A DNA stretch of 64,000 nt from Piscinibacter sp. XHJ-5 (GCF_029855045.1 NZ_CP123228.1:186001-250000); one strand, 5' to 3'. Positions 51,008 through 63,527 are shown, counted from the first letter of the stretch. Notes: generated by a model from the sequence alone, not told the origin. A program made the numbers and translations.

Positions 51008-51994
51008 TCAGCGCGCGAGCGGCGCGACCTTCTGCTCGATCGCCCCGAACACGCTCATGCCGTCCTCGCCCTTCATCTCGATGCGGATGGTGTCGCCGAA
51101 CTTCATGAAATCGGTCTTCGGCGCGCCGGACTCGATCGTTTCGATGGCGCGCTTCTCCGCGATGCACGAGTAGCCCCGCGCCCAGTCCTTGTTGCTCACC
51201 GTGCCGCTGCCGACGATGCTGCCTGCGCGCACCCGGCGTGTCTTCGCGATGTGCGCGATGAGCTGGCCGAAGTGGAAGGTCATCTCGGGCCCGGCGTCGG
51301 TCAGGCCCACGCGCTTGCCGTTCCACACGCTTTCCAGCTTGAGGTGCACGCGCCCGCCTTGCCAGGCGCCGCCCAGTTCGTCGGGCGTGGCGGCGACGGG
51401 GCTGAAGGCGGTCGCCGGCTTGCTCTGGAAAAAGCCGAAGCCCTTGGCGAGCTCGGCGGGGATGAGCTGGCGCAGGCTCACGTCGTTGGCCAGCAGCAGC
51501 AGGCGGATCCCCTCCAGCGCTTCGTCGGCCGACGTGCCCGTGGCGACGTCGCCCGTGATCACCGCCACCTCCGACTCGAAGTCGATGCCGAATTCCTCGC
51601 TGGGGCAGACGATGTCGTCGCACGCGCCCAGCAGGTCGTCGCTGGCGCCCTGGTACATCAGCGGGTCGGTGTAGAAGCTCTCCGGCATCTCGGCGCCGCG
51701 CGCCTTGCGCACCAGTTCGACGTGGTTGATGTAGGCCGACCCGTCGGCCCATTGGTAGGCACGCGGCAAGGGGGCCATGCACTGCCGCGGGTCGAAGGCG
51801 AAGGCATGGCGCGCCTTGCCGTGGTTGAGCGCGTGGGACAGGTCCTCGAGCTGCGGCGACAGGAAGTTCCAGTCGTCCAGCACCTGCTGCAATCGCGTGG
51901 CGATGCCGGTCGCATAATGGGCCGTGCCCAGGTCGCGGGAGACGACGACGAGCTGTCCGTCACGCGAGCCGTCCTTGTAGCTGGCAAGTTTCAT
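51008..51994 (-). CDS. Fumarylacetoacetate hydrolase family protein
   Basis: 328 residues. FAH-fold motifs: MAPLPRAYQWADGSAYINHV, PSEEFGIDFESEVAVITGDV (metal-binding E..E..D), and GSGTVSNKDWARGYSCIAEK. This longer FAH branch is often annotated as fumarylacetoacetase-like or as a gentisate/homogentisate-pathway hydrolase. Substrate not assigned. First gene of the FAH / protease / TraB unit and divergent from the DUF3108 gene. Confidence 0.88.
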   Translation of the reverse strand: MKLASYKDGSRDGQLVVVSRDLGTAHYATGIATRLQQVLDDWNFLSPQLEDLSHALNHGKARHAFAFDPRQCMAPLPRAYQWADGSAYINHVELVRKARGAEMPESFYTDPLMYQGASDDLLGACDDIVCPSEEFGIDFESEVAVITGDVATGTSADEALEGIRLLLLANDVSLRQLIPAELAKGFGFFQSKPATAFSPVAATPDELGGAWQGGRVHLKLESVWNGKRVGLTDAGPEMTFHFGQLIAHIAKTRRVRAGSIVGSGTVSNKDWARGYSCIAEKRAIETIESGAPKTDFMKFGDTIRIEMKGEDGMSVFGAIEQKVAPLAR

Positions 51995-52070
51995 CGGTTG
52001 GTGGGCGCTGCATGCCCGCTGTGGGTCAGACCCCGCATTGTCGATGCTCATCGAAGAAGAACCGCCGCGC

Positions 52071-53096
52071 ATGCCGCCACGCCGCCGCCCCGGCGGCCGC
52101 GTGCTTCTCGCTGCAGCTGCCGCCGCCGTGCTGCTGCACGGCTTGCTGCTGAACAGCGACGGGCTTGCGGTCACGGCGCCTCCTCGCGCTCCGGCCGTCA
52201 GCGTGCGCACGGTGGAGGTGTCGGCGCCGCTCGCAACGCCCGCCGCACCGCTGGTGACGCAGCCGCTGCCCGCGCCGCCCGCGGCCCCGCCGCGCCGTGC
52301 GCCAGCCCCGCGTGCCGTGTCACCGGTCGCGGCGAGCCCATTGCGCGCCGAACCCGCCCCGATCGAGATCGCGCCGTCGGCCATCGTTTCCACGGCCGCT
52401 GGCCCATCCGCCCCGTCCGACCCGCCGGAATCGCGCGACACCGTCCCGCTCTATCGCACGGTGCTGGCATCGCCGGCGACGCTGCACTACGAGATGAAGC
52501 GAGGATTTCTCTCGGGCATCGGCGCGCTGCACTGGAAACCCGCCGGCGGCACCTACGAAACCCGGCTCGAGGGCCACGTCGCGGGGGCGCACGTGCTCAC
52601 CGAAACCAGCACCGGCACGCTCGACACGCACGGGCTTGCGCCGCTTCGCTATACCGACTGGCGTGCGCGCCGCGCAATCAGCGCAGCCAATTTCCAGCGC
52701 GACAAGGGCAAGATCACCTATTCCGGCCCGCAGGTCGAGCATGCCTTGCCTGCCGGCGCACAGGACCGCGTGAGCTGGATGGTGCAGATCGGCGCCGTGC
52801 TGAACGCCGAGCCGCATCGCGCCACGCCCGGCGGGCGCCTTTCCTTCTTCGTTTCCGGTGCGCAGGGCGATGCGGACGTGTGGACATTTCGCTATGTGGG
52901 GACGGAGGCCGTCACGACCCGGCTCGGGCCGCTGCGTGCCGTCAGATTTACACGCGAACCGCGCAAGACCTACGACCGGCAGGTCGATGTGTGGCTTGCG
53001 CCCGAAAGGGAACATCTCCCGGTGCGCGCTCGCTTCACCACCCAGGCCAACGGCGAAGTTTTCGAATTGCTGCTGCGCGATATCCAGTCGCCATGA
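52071..53096 (+). CDS. DUF3108 domain protein, secreted or membrane-anchored
   Basis: 341 residues from ATG 52071, with ATG 52044 as an alternative. An N-terminal hydrophobic anchor (VLLAAAAAAVLLHGLLL) is followed by a Pro/Ala-rich spacer of about 90 residues. The C-terminal part is beta-rich with LHYEMKRGFLSGIGALHWKP, VSWMVQIGAVLNAE and VWTFRYVGTEAVTTRLGPLR, characteristic of DUF3108. Function unknown; probably spans or faces the periplasm. It ends with EVFELLLRDIQSP. Confidence 0.8.
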   Translation: MPPRRRPGGRVLLAAAAAAVLLHGLLLNSDGLAVTAPPRAPAVSVRTVEVSAPLATPAAPLVTQPLPAPPAAPPRRAPAPRAVSPVAASPLRAEPAPIEIAPSAIVSTAAGPSAPSDPPESRDTVPLYRTVLASPATLHYEMKRGFLSGIGALHWKPAGGTYETRLEGHVAGAHVLTETSTGTLDTHGLAPLRYTDWRARRAISAANFQRDKGKITYSGPQVEHALPAGAQDRVSWMVQIGAVLNAEPHRATPGGRLSFFVSGAQGDADVWTFRYVGTEAVTTRLGPLRAVRFTREPRKTYDRQVDVWLAPEREHLPVRARFTTQANGEVFELLLRDIQSP

Positions 53097-53262
53097 GGCG
53101 TACGCCTGCGCGGCGCGGGCGGCTGTCGCACTGCACCACGCTGTCGGCGCTGTCTTGTCGCAGCTTGTTTCGTCTGGCCGACCTGCAAATGCGGGGTCGC
53201 GGTCGTCCGCAGGCTTGAAATTTGCGTTGAGACACTCAGCTTCCCTGCCAGAGGAGTCCCAG

Positions 53263-53535
53263 ATGCAAATGCTCTACAACTCGGACAGTTTCGCCGTCGT
53301 CATGTTCGATGCTTCGGACGACGACGCCGCGGGAAGCACCAGCGCCCTGATTCGGGGTGGCTACGAGATCGTCGACAAGTTCGCGCGCAAGGAGATCTTC
53401 ATCGAAGGCGCCCTCGCGCAAAGCTTCAAGGAAGGCGTCGAGGCGCTGATCGAGAGCCAGCCGTCGGAGGAAGAGATCGACGAATACCTCGGTCGCTTTT
53501 CCGTGCTGATGCAGCACCCCGTCATCCTGCACTGA
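53263..53535 (+). CDS. DUF3567 family small protein
   Basis: 90 residues, strong GAGGAG ribosome site at 53251. The protein starts MQMLYNSDSFAVVMFD and contains GYEIVDKFARKEIFIEGALA and EGVEALIESQPSEEEIDEYL. This is the DUF3567 pattern, a family restricted in my knowledge to Burkholderiales and relatives. Function unknown; likely cytoplasmic and acidic. Confidence 0.88.
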   Translation: MQMLYNSDSFAVVMFDASDDDAAGSTSALIRGGYEIVDKFARKEIFIEGALAQSFKEGVEALIESQPSEEEIDEYLGRFSVLMQHPVILH

Positions 53536-53700
53536 CCCCCGCGCGCCTTCGGGCGCTTCCTCCGGGGCGCACCACCCCTCCGTCTTCCGTCTGCAGTCTT
53601 CTCCATCGACCCGAGCAAGCCCTGAGCAAAAGGGGCTTGCCCGCTGGTGCATGCTGCGCCAAGATGGGTTTCAGGACTCTTCCTTGCTGGAGGTGCCCGA

Positions 53701-55992
53701 ATGGTCAAGAACGTGGACGCGCGCATGGTGCTGTCGCCCGGCCTGAAAGAGGCGCCGGTCCTCGACCGCATGTGCTCGCAGTTCGTGCTCACGCTGACCA
53801 TGCGGCACGTCGGCCGGTTCAATCTCCGGCGCGACTGGAACAGCCTGCTCTCGCTGACCGGCCGGCACCTGGTGTGGCCGGCGTCGGTCCTGGTGCGGCT
53901 GCGCGAGTTCCTCAACACCCGCTGCAAGGGCAACGAGCAGTGGCGCGGCCACGAGGCGCTGAGTCACGAGGCCTTCATGGAACGGCACGGCGGCTGGCGC
54001 GGACCGTACGAGGAGGCCACGCTCTTCTTCTACGTCGACGAGTACATCAAGGACGCGCCGAAGGACCTGCTCGCCGTGCTGGGCGCCACCGCCGACTGGC
54101 TCGATCGCAGCCTGAAGAAGGAGTCGACGCTGGTCGAGAAGAACATCGATGCGCTGGCGAACCTGCTGCAGCTCAATCCGGCCGAGCGCGCCCTGCTGCT
54201 GTACGGCACCCTGGCGCGCTACCAACGCGACCTGCGCGGGCTGCTGGTCGAGTTCAAGGTCTCGAATGCGCAGGAGGCCTACGCGGCGATCGCCGCGGTG
54301 GCCGGTGTCAACGAGACCGAGGTCGCCGAAGCGCTGCGAGCGGGCTCGCGCCTCGAGCGCATCGGCATGGTCGAGAACCTCATCTCCGAGCACAACATCA
54401 CCGACCTGGCCGACCTGATGAAGGTCAGCGAGCAGCTTCCGCCGGTGCTGATGCGCCACTACGAGGGGCCTTCCGACCTGATGGCGGTGTTCACGCGTCC
54501 GGCGACGCGCAGCGAGCTCACGCCGGCCGACTTCCACTACGTCGGTGACGACCAGCGCGTGCTGACCGCCATGCTCAAGAGCGCAGTGGCCGACAAGGAG
54601 CCGGGTGTCAACGTGCTGCTGTACGGTCCGCCGGGCACCGGCAAGACCGAGCTGGCGAAGGTGGCCGCGCAGGCCGCCGGCCTCGAGCTCTATGAAGTCG
54701 AGTACGCCGACCGCGACGGAAATTCGCTGTCCGGCCGCGACCGCTACCGCTCGCTGCAGATCAGCCAGGTCTTTCTCAAGGGCGGCCACAACGTGGCGCT
54801 GCTGTTCGATGAGGTGGAAGACGTGTTCCCGCCGATCTCCACCGATGCGGCGCAGGTGCTGGCACGGCTGGACACCGGGGACGGCGCCCCCACCGGCAGC
54901 GTCAGCGGAAAGGCCTGGGTCAACCAGATCCTCGAGACCAATCCGGTGCCGGTGATCTGGGTCACCAACCGCATCGAGCAGATCGACCCGGCGTTCCGCC
55001 GCCGCTTCCAGTACCACCTGGAGCTGAAGAGCCCGCCGCCCGGCGCGCGCGAGGCGCTGGTGACGCGCGCGCTGACGGGCGTGCCGGTGTCGGAGGGCTT
55101 CGCCGCCAAGCTCGCCGAGCGCAAGGGCCTCACGCCGGCGCAGGTGCGCACGGCGGTCAAGTTCGCGCGGCTGGCCGGCGAAGCCGGCCAGGTGGAGGCG
55201 CTGATCGAGCGGCAGATCGGCAACGCCGACAAGGCCCTCGGCAATGCCCTCACCGGACGCGGTCCGCGCCACGTGGTCACGCAGTACGACCTGAGCCTGG
55301 TGCACACCGAGTCGCGCTTCGAGGTGCCCAAGATCATCGAGGCGCTGCGCCGCAAGGGCATCGGCACGATGTGCTTCCATGGGCCTCCGGGCACCGGCAA
55401 GACCGCGCTGGCCGAGCACATCGCGCAGCAGATGCAGCGCCCGCTGCTGATCCGCCAGGCGTCCGACATCGTCAGCAAGTTCGTCGGCGAGACCGAGCAG
55501 AACATGGCCGCCATGTTCAGCGAGGCCGAGGCCGAGCAGGCAGTGCTGCTGCTCGACGAGGCCGACAGCTTTCTGCGCAGCCGCCGCATGGCGGAGCGCA
55601 ACTACGAGGTCAGCGAGGTCAACGAGATGCTGCAAGGCATGGAGCGCTACGCCGGCGTCTTCATCTGCACCACCAACCTGTTCGAGGAGCTGGACGAGGC
55701 GGCGCTGCGTCGCTTCACCTTCAAGATCCGCTTCAAGCCCCTGACGCTGCAGCAGCGCCTGCGCATGTTCGTGGCCGAGGCGCTCGACGGCGCGGAGTCC
55801 GCGATGACGGACGAACAGCGCGAGCGGCTGGCGGCGCTGGACCAGCTCGCGCCGGGCGACTTCGCCGCGGTGAAGCGGCAGGTCGACATCCTGGGCGTCG
55901 GCTTCGAGCCCGACGAATTCCTGTCGCAGCTGGAAACCGAGCACAAGGTCAAGCCCGAGGTGCGCCAGCGCCGGGGCATCGGTTTTCGCTGA
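53701..55992 (+). CDS. Tandem AAA+ ATPase
   Basis: 763 residues. An N-terminal helical region of about 280 residues of its own kind (FNLRRDWNSLLSLTGRHLVW) is followed by two AAA+ modules. Module 1: Walker A GPPGTGKT at 309-316, Walker B LLFDE (D370-E371). Module 2: Walker A GPPGTGKT at 561-568, Walker B LLLDE (D619-E620), with arginine-finger candidates in AALRRFTFKIRF. Both modules look catalytically intact. The two-ring design is that of Cdc48-like remodelling ATPases, but no Cdc48 N-domain is present. Ribosome site GGAGG before ATG 53701. No partner gene recognised beside it. Confidence 0.85.
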   Translation: MVKNVDARMVLSPGLKEAPVLDRMCSQFVLTLTMRHVGRFNLRRDWNSLLSLTGRHLVWPASVLVRLREFLNTRCKGNEQWRGHEALSHEAFMERHGGWRGPYEEATLFFYVDEYIKDAPKDLLAVLGATADWLDRSLKKESTLVEKNIDALANLLQLNPAERALLLYGTLARYQRDLRGLLVEFKVSNAQEAYAAIAAVAGVNETEVAEALRAGSRLERIGMVENLISEHNITDLADLMKVSEQLPPVLMRHYEGPSDLMAVFTRPATRSELTPADFHYVGDDQRVLTAMLKSAVADKEPGVNVLLYGPPGTGKTELAKVAAQAAGLELYEVEYADRDGNSLSGRDRYRSLQISQVFLKGGHNVALLFDEVEDVFPPISTDAAQVLARLDTGDGAPTGSVSGKAWVNQILETNPVPVIWVTNRIEQIDPAFRRRFQYHLELKSPPPGAREALVTRALTGVPVSEGFAAKLAERKGLTPAQVRTAVKFARLAGEAGQVEALIERQIGNADKALGNALTGRGPRHVVTQYDLSLVHTESRFEVPKIIEALRRKGIGTMCFHGPPGTGKTALAEHIAQQMQRPLLIRQASDIVSKFVGETEQNMAAMFSEAEAEQAVLLLDEADSFLRSRRMAERNYEVSEVNEMLQGMERYAGVFICTTNLFEELDEAALRRFTFKIRFKPLTLQQRLRMFVAEALDGAESAMTDEQRERLAALDQLAPGDFAAVKRQVDILGVGFEPDEFLSQLETEHKVKPEVRQRRGIGFR

Positions 55993-56103
55993 AATGCAAG
56001 CCGGCCGGGTCACGGATCCGGCACAACCCGTTATTCCTCCACGCCGCGGGCCGTACGCCGCGGCGGCGACCATTGCAGACTCGGGGCTCCCGCTGGCCGA
56101 CCC

Positions 56104-58290
56104 ATGAGCCCCGACTTCGATGCCCTCACGCTGACCGGCGCGACCGCCGCGTCGCTGCGCCTGCTGCTCGCCTGGGCCGCCGGCTGGGCTGCCGCGCTCG
56201 TCGGCCTGATCGTCGTGCAGCGTGTGGAAGGCGCGGATCCGCGGCTGCAGCGAAGCTGGTTCATCACCGGCAGCGTGATCTCCGGCCTCTGCGTCTGGGC
56301 CGGTGCGCTGTGCGCGGTGTCCGCCTGGAGCGGTGACGCCGGGGCTCCCTTGAGCGGCTCGGCGGTGGCCTTGCTGCTGACGCTGGCCACGACCGCGATG
56401 TCGCTACGCGCCGCGATGAGTCTGCCGCGCACGCGGCGCTTCCTTTGGGCCGGGGGCAGCGCCATCGTGCTGCTCGCCGCCGCGGCCGCATGGGCGCAGG
56501 CGATGGCATGGAAGACGACGCTGCCCGTGGTGCTGGCCAGCGTCGTCGCCGCCGGCGTCGTCCAGGCCGCCACCGTCGCGCTGCTGCTGCACTGGCGGCG
56601 GCGCGAGCGTGACGCGCCGCTGACGCGCGCTGCCCTGGTGGCACTGGCGCCCGGTGCGGCGGGGCTGCTGCCCTTGCTCATCGTGGCGCTCGGGACGTCG
56701 CTGCCGCCCGCGCAGCCGCTCGGCCTCGAGGTGTGGTGCGCCGTGCTGACCGGCACGATGGCCGCGCTGGCCGTGCAGGCCGCCCGCATGGAGCGACACC
56801 TGGTCGGCAAGCATCAGATGCTCGGCGCGCGGCTGAAGCAGGCCACCGCCACGCTGCAGCGCTCGCCGCTGGCCGATCCGCTCACCGGCCTGCTGAGCCG
56901 CGTCGGCATCGAGGCCGCCTTGCGCAAGGCTGCCGCCGAGGCGGAAAGTCGCGGCCAGCGCATCGTGCTGCTGGCCATCGGCCTGGACGGCTTTCGCAGC
57001 GTCAACGACTCCTTCGGCCATGCGCTGGGCGACAGCGTGCTGCGCGAAGTGGCACGGCGGCTGGTGGAGGAATCAGGCGAGCTTCTCGCGCCGCCCAAGG
57101 TGATCGGCCAGCACCTGGCCCGCCTCGGCGGCGACGAGTTCGTGCTGATGCTCACCGGCCATCTCGACCGTGCCGTCATCGCGCGCGCGGCCGGCCGCCT
57201 CCTCGAGGCGCTCGACGGTCCGGTCACCTGCGACGGCCACGAGCTGACCTTGTCGGCCTCCATCGGCGTCGCATGCTTCCCGGAGGACGGGGGCGCCTCC
57301 AAGCTGATCTCGCGCGCCAACGCGGCGATGCATGCGGCCAAGGCGGCCGGCGGCTCCACCTACATGACGTTCGAGCCGCGCATGCAGGACGAGGCGCGCG
57401 ACCGCCATGAGTTGCTGCGCGACCTGCGCCATGCCATCGAGCACGAGCAGCTGGAGCTGTTCTACCAGCCCAAGATCGACGCCCGCAGCGGCCAGGTGAC
57501 CGCGGCCGAGGCGCTGCTGCGCTGGCACCACCCGGTGCGCGGCACCCTCAGTCCCGAGCTGTTCATCCCGCTGGCCGAGCGCCACGGCCTGATAGGCGCA
57601 CTGGGCAACTGGGTCATCGAAGACGCCTGCCGCCAGGCCAAGGTGTGGCGCGAGCGCGGCCTGAAGATGCGCGTGGCGATCAACCTGTCGGTGTTCCAGA
57701 TGCGCCAGAACGACCTCGTCGAGCGCATCCAGGCGGCGCTCAAGCGCCACGGCGTGAATCCCCAGCGGCTCACCTGCGAGATCACCGAGTCGGTGGCGAT
57801 GGAGGACACGCAGGTCACGCAGCGGACCTTCGAGCGGCTGGGGCAGGCGGGCATCCACCTGTCCATCGATGACTTCGGCACCGGCTATTCCAGCCTCAGC
57901 TACCTTCGGCAGCTGCCGGCCACCGAGCTGAAGATCGACCGCAGCTTCGTGATGGACCTCGACACGAATGCCGACGCGCGGGCCATCGTCGATGCGGTGC
58001 TCAAGCTCGCGCACGCGATCGGCCTGAAGGTGGTGGCCGAGGGCGTGGAGACCATCCGCCAGCGCGACATCCTGCTGGAGCTCGGGTGCGACGAGTTCCA
58101 GGGCTACCTCTTCGCACGCCCGATGTCGGCGCGCTCGCTGCTGATGTGGGCGGTCGACGACAAGCCGGCGAAGAACGCGTTCCGGCCGTCGCTGTTCGCC
58201 GAGGCGGAAGACCTGGAGTCGGTGCAAGGACCGAAGTCGACGCACGAGGGCGCGACCGTACAGCCCTTGCGGCGATGGCGCCGCTCGTAA
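56104..58290 (+). CDS. GGDEF-EAL membrane protein (c-di-GMP turnover)
   Basis: 728 residues. The first 240 residues hold about seven hydrophobic spans (a membrane sensor without a clear MHYT signature). The GGDEF domain (about 255-415) has intact GGDEF at 342-346 (RLGGDEFV). The EAL domain (about 430-690) has EAL from E469 (AEALLRWHHP) plus DDFGTGYSSLSYL, KIDRSFV and VVAEGVET, so both halves look catalytically complete. It may make or break cyclic di-GMP at the inner membrane. The stop is 9 bp before metH part 1. Confidence 0.92.
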   Translation: MSPDFDALTLTGATAASLRLLLAWAAGWAAALVGLIVVQRVEGADPRLQRSWFITGSVISGLCVWAGALCAVSAWSGDAGAPLSGSAVALLLTLATTAMSLRAAMSLPRTRRFLWAGGSAIVLLAAAAAWAQAMAWKTTLPVVLASVVAAGVVQAATVALLLHWRRRERDAPLTRAALVALAPGAAGLLPLLIVALGTSLPPAQPLGLEVWCAVLTGTMAALAVQAARMERHLVGKHQMLGARLKQATATLQRSPLADPLTGLLSRVGIEAALRKAAAEAESRGQRIVLLAIGLDGFRSVNDSFGHALGDSVLREVARRLVEESGELLAPPKVIGQHLARLGGDEFVLMLTGHLDRAVIARAAGRLLEALDGPVTCDGHELTLSASIGVACFPEDGGASKLISRANAAMHAAKAAGGSTYMTFEPRMQDEARDRHELLRDLRHAIEHEQLELFYQPKIDARSGQVTAAEALLRWHHPVRGTLSPELFIPLAERHGLIGALGNWVIEDACRQAKVWRERGLKMRVAINLSVFQMRQNDLVERIQAALKRHGVNPQRLTCEITESVAMEDTQVTQRTFERLGQAGIHLSIDDFGTGYSSLSYLRQLPATELKIDRSFVMDLDTNADARAIVDAVLKLAHAIGLKVVAEGVETIRQRDILLELGCDEFQGYLFARPMSARSLLMWAVDDKPAKNAFRPSLFAEAEDLESVQGPKSTHEGATVQPLRRWRRS

Positions 58291-58299
58291 AATCGCCGG

Positions 58300-59349
58300 A
58301 TGAAACCCGTCGCCTACACGCGCGCCCAGGCGCTGCCTTCGATCCTGCAACAGCGCATCGCCATCCTCGACGGCGCGATGGGCACGATGATCCAGCGCTA
58401 CAAGCTCACGGAGGCCGACTACCGCGGCGAGCGCTTCAAGGACCATCCGAAGGACCTGAAGGGCAACAACGAGCTGCTGCAGTTCACGCGGCCCGACGTG
58501 ATCCGCGAGATCCACGAGCAGTACCTCGCGGCCGGCGCCGACATCATCGAGACCAACACCTTCGGCGCCACCTCCGTCGCCCAGGAGGACTACGGCCTGG
58601 CGCCGCTGGCGCGCGAGATGAACGTCGCCGCCGCCCGGCTGGCGCGCGAGGCCTGCGACAAGCACAGCAGCGCCGACAAGCCGCGCTTCGCGGCCGGCGC
58701 GCTCGGACCGACGCCCCGCACGGCGAGCATCAGCCCGGACGTCAACGATCCGGCCGCACGCAACGTCGGCTTCGACGAGCTGAAGGCGGCGTATCACGAC
58801 CAGGCGGCCGGCCTGCTCGAGGGCGGCTGCGACCTGTTCCTGGTCGAGACCATTTTCGACACGCTCAACGCCAAGGCCGCCATCTTCGCGCTCGACGAGC
58901 TGATGGAAAGCACCGGCGAGCGGCTGCCCGTCGTCATCTCCGGCACGGTCACCGACGCATCGGGGCGCATCCTGTCGGGCCAGACGGTCAGCGCCTTCTG
59001 GCACAGCGTGCGGCATGCACGTCCGCTGGCCGTGGGCCTGAACTGCGCGCTCGGCGCCACGCTGATGCGGCCCTACATCGAGGAGCTGGCCAAGGTCGCC
59101 GGGGACACCTTCATCAGCTGCTATCCCAACGCCGGGCTGCCCAACCCGATGAGCGACACCGGCTTCGACGAGACGCCGGAGATCACCGGCAGCCTGCTCG
59201 AGGAATTCGCGAAGTCGGGCTTCCTCAACATCGCCGGCGGCTGCTGCGGCACCACGCCCGCACACATCGCGCAGATCGCGCAGCGTGTCGGCCGCTATCG
59301 GCCGCGCTGCCTGCACGACGGCACGTTCACGTCGCTGCTGGCCGCCTGA
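58300..59349 (+). CDS. metH: Methionine synthase, homocysteine-binding module (split MetH, part 1)
   Basis: 349 residues covering only the homocysteine S-methyltransferase domain. It starts near [20 protein letters not shown]; zinc Cys are at C249 (GLNCALG) and C315-C316 (GGCCGTTP). In many Burkholderiales metH is divided into this and a C-terminal protein, found here at 60772. The two must assemble to transfer the cobalamin methyl group to homocysteine. Placed 9 bp after the GGDEF-EAL gene; ends in the hairpin at 59356. Confidence 0.93.
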   Translation: MKPVAYTRAQALPSILQQRIAILDGAMGTMIQRYKLTEADYRGERFKDHPKDLKGNNELLQFTRPDVIREIHEQYLAAGADIIETNTFGATSVAQEDYGLAPLAREMNVAAARLAREACDKHSSADKPRFAAGALGPTPRTASISPDVNDPAARNVGFDELKAAYHDQAAGLLEGGCDLFLVETIFDTLNAKAAIFALDELMESTGERLPVVISGTVTDASGRILSGQTVSAFWHSVRHARPLAVGLNCALGATLMRPYIEELAKVAGDTFISCYPNAGLPNPMSDTGFDETPEITGSLLEEFAKSGFLNIAGGCCGTTPAHIAQIAQRVGRYRPRCLHDGTFTSLLAA

Positions 59350-59355
59350 CGCCTC

Positions 59356-59377
59356 CCTCGCCCGGCAGCGGGCGAGG
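59356..59377. terminator. Hairpin between convergent metH part 1 and the HD-GYP-like gene
   Basis: CCTCGCCCG (59356-59364), loop GCAG, CGGGCGAGG (59369-59377) form a perfect 9-bp stem. There is no T-run on either side, so it may be a bidirectional terminator that needs Rho, or a REP-like element. Its CTCGCCC core matches the arms of the element at 25987-26079. Confidence 0.55.
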
Positions 59378-59388
59378 CCACCATCGAA

Positions 59389-60585
59389 CTAGAGCTGCAG
59401 CAGCCGCTGCAGGTTGAGCCGCAGCTTCACCTCGTGCGGCGCTACGCCGCCGGCGATCTCGTGGGCCTTCTGGCGCGTGTCGCGCACCGCGGGCTCGCCC
59501 AGCGGCGTGCCGCTCCTGCCCATGACGCTCGCGACCAGCGGCTCGTTCGCGCGGCGGCCGCGGCGCAGCACCACCGCCACTTCGGTGCTCGCCAGGCGCA
59601 CGTAGCTGCCCGGCGGGTAGATGCCGACCGCCTTGATGATCGCCGCCCCGGCCGCATCGGCCTGCTGCCGCTCGTCGAGGTAGGCGGCCTTGGCGGCCGC
59701 CGTCGCGGCCATCGCCCGCCGCATCCGGCGCGGGCTGAGCCGCGCGGCGAAGATGTCGGCGCGCTGGACCAGCCGGGCGAGCTGCAGCGGGGCAGGCAGC
59801 TCGTCCAGCGGCCCCGGCGGCGACGCGTGGTGATGCTCGACCGCCTGCAGCCACAGCTCGTCGGCGACACCCGCTTCGCGCATCACCCGCGAGCCGCGCG
59901 ACGCGTGGCTGTCGATCTGCTCGCGCTGGCGCGGCGTGACCGGCGAGTCCTGGACCGCGAGCTGGTCCTGCAGGGTCGTCATGGCGAGGTTCATCGTGAA
60001 GGCGGCGCGGCGCAGCGACGGCCGCCAGTCGGCCGGCCAGCTCAGATGCCGCGCGGCCAGCTCGCACACCGCGCTGACCAGCAGCGCGTGGGTCACGCTG
60101 TACTGGTGCGTCTCCTGGGTCGTCGAATGGATCAGCGTCAGCAGCGAGGCATCGGCATCGGCTTCCACGAGGGACAGCGCCTCGCGGTCGATCCGCTCCA
60201 CGCGGGCGCCGAAGTCGGCCTGCGGCGCGTCGTGCAGCAGCGCGCTGGCGCGCATCAGCACGGCATTCCACGCGGCGATCGGGTCGGCGTGCCTGCGGGG
60301 CGCCGCCGGGCCGCAGTCGGCCGCGTCGGGCACGGCGCGGGCGATCTGGCCCAGCAGGGCATTGCTGCGGACCATCGAGTCGAGCTTGCCGGCGAGCGCC
60401 TTGCGGAACTGCTCGGAATCGGCCGCGTCGACGTAGATCCCGCGCGCGATGAGCTGCTGGCGCTGCGTCTCGTCGGCCAGCAGCGTGCCGCGGGGCATCA
60501 GCAGCTGACCGGCGGCGTCGCGCAGCGCCACCGGGATGGGGTGGCCGACGCGCAGCGCGGTGGGGTGAAGTTGAATGACGGCCAT
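59389..60585 (-). CDS. DUF3391 / degenerate HD-GYP-like protein
   Basis: 398 residues. The N-terminal DUF3391-type segment [20 protein letters not shown] (residues about 11-30) is typical of HD-GYP proteins. The middle segment [20 protein letters not shown] carries the first His-bearing helix. Where HD and GK should stand the sequence reads [20 protein letters not shown], so the HD metal doublet is missing; the later HHH ([10 protein letters not shown]) and [13 protein letters not shown] are partly kept. It is therefore probably an inactive or altered cyclic di-GMP binding protein. Next to GGDEF-EAL and metH; divergent from metH part 2 across the riboswitch region. Confidence 0.75.
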   Translation of the reverse strand: MAVIQLHPTALRVGHPIPVALRDAAGQLLMPRGTLLADETQRQQLIARGIYVDAADSEQFRKALAGKLDSMVRSNALLGQIARAVPDAADCGPAAPRRHADPIAAWNAVLMRASALLHDAPQADFGARVERIDREALSLVEADADASLLTLIHSTTQETHQYSVTHALLVSAVCELAARHLSWPADWRPSLRRAAFTMNLAMTTLQDQLAVQDSPVTPRQREQIDSHASRGSRVMREAGVADELWLQAVEHHHASPPGPLDELPAPLQLARLVQRADIFAARLSPRRMRRAMAATAAAKAAYLDERQQADAAGAAIIKAVGIYPPGSYVRLASTEVAVVLRRGRRANEPLVASVMGRSGTPLGEPAVRDTRQKAHEIAGGVAPHEVKLRLNLQRLLQL

Positions 60586-60646
60586 CCGTGGGGTTGTCGG
60601 CATTTGCGCCGCGGACTTGAACCCGTGCCACCGTACAATTCGCCCC

Positions 60647-60717
60647 TCGCCCAAGGAGCGCTGCGACAGCCGCCACGGCTGCCAGGCTTGGGCCCGAATC
60701 CCCCAACGGCGCTCACC
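60647..60717 (+). promoter_or_regulatory. S-adenosylhomocysteine (SAH) riboswitch
   Basis: P1 GCCCAAG (60649-60655) pairs with CTTGGGC (60687-60693). GAGCGC (60656-60661) pairs with GCGCTC (60709-60714) as the pseudoknot. The core GAGCGCTGCGAC, GCCAGGCTTGGGC and CCAACGGCGCTCACC matches the known SAH riboswitch. It turns on downstream genes when SAH accumulates; metH part 2 follows at 60772. Confidence 0.92.
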
Positions 60718-60727
60718 CGGAACCTCC

Positions 60728-60755
60728 AGGCCGCGGTGAGTTGCGCGGCCTCTTT
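60728..60755 (+). terminator. Expression-platform hairpin after the SAH riboswitch
   Basis: AGGCCGCG (60728-60735) and CGCGGCCT (60744-60751), 8-bp perfect stem, followed by CTTTC. It lies between the aptamer and the metH start, where a switchable terminator or a ribosome-site blocker is expected; the T-run is weak, so translational control is also possible. Confidence 0.6.
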
Positions 60756-60771
60756 CAGTCGCCGCTCTGCC

Positions 60772-63510
<2,739 letters not shown>

Positions 63511-63527
63511 GAAACGACTCGTCACAC

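Noticed and set aside
53536..53600. Terminator after the DUF3567 gene
   Set aside because: The GCGCC/GGGCGC stem is imperfect and there is no T-run.
59434..60771. An in-frame reading upstream of metH part 2 that would give a 1358-residue protein
   Set aside because: It runs through the SAH riboswitch and antisense to the HD-GYP-like gene; the ATG at 60772 matches the usual MetH C-terminal protein start.
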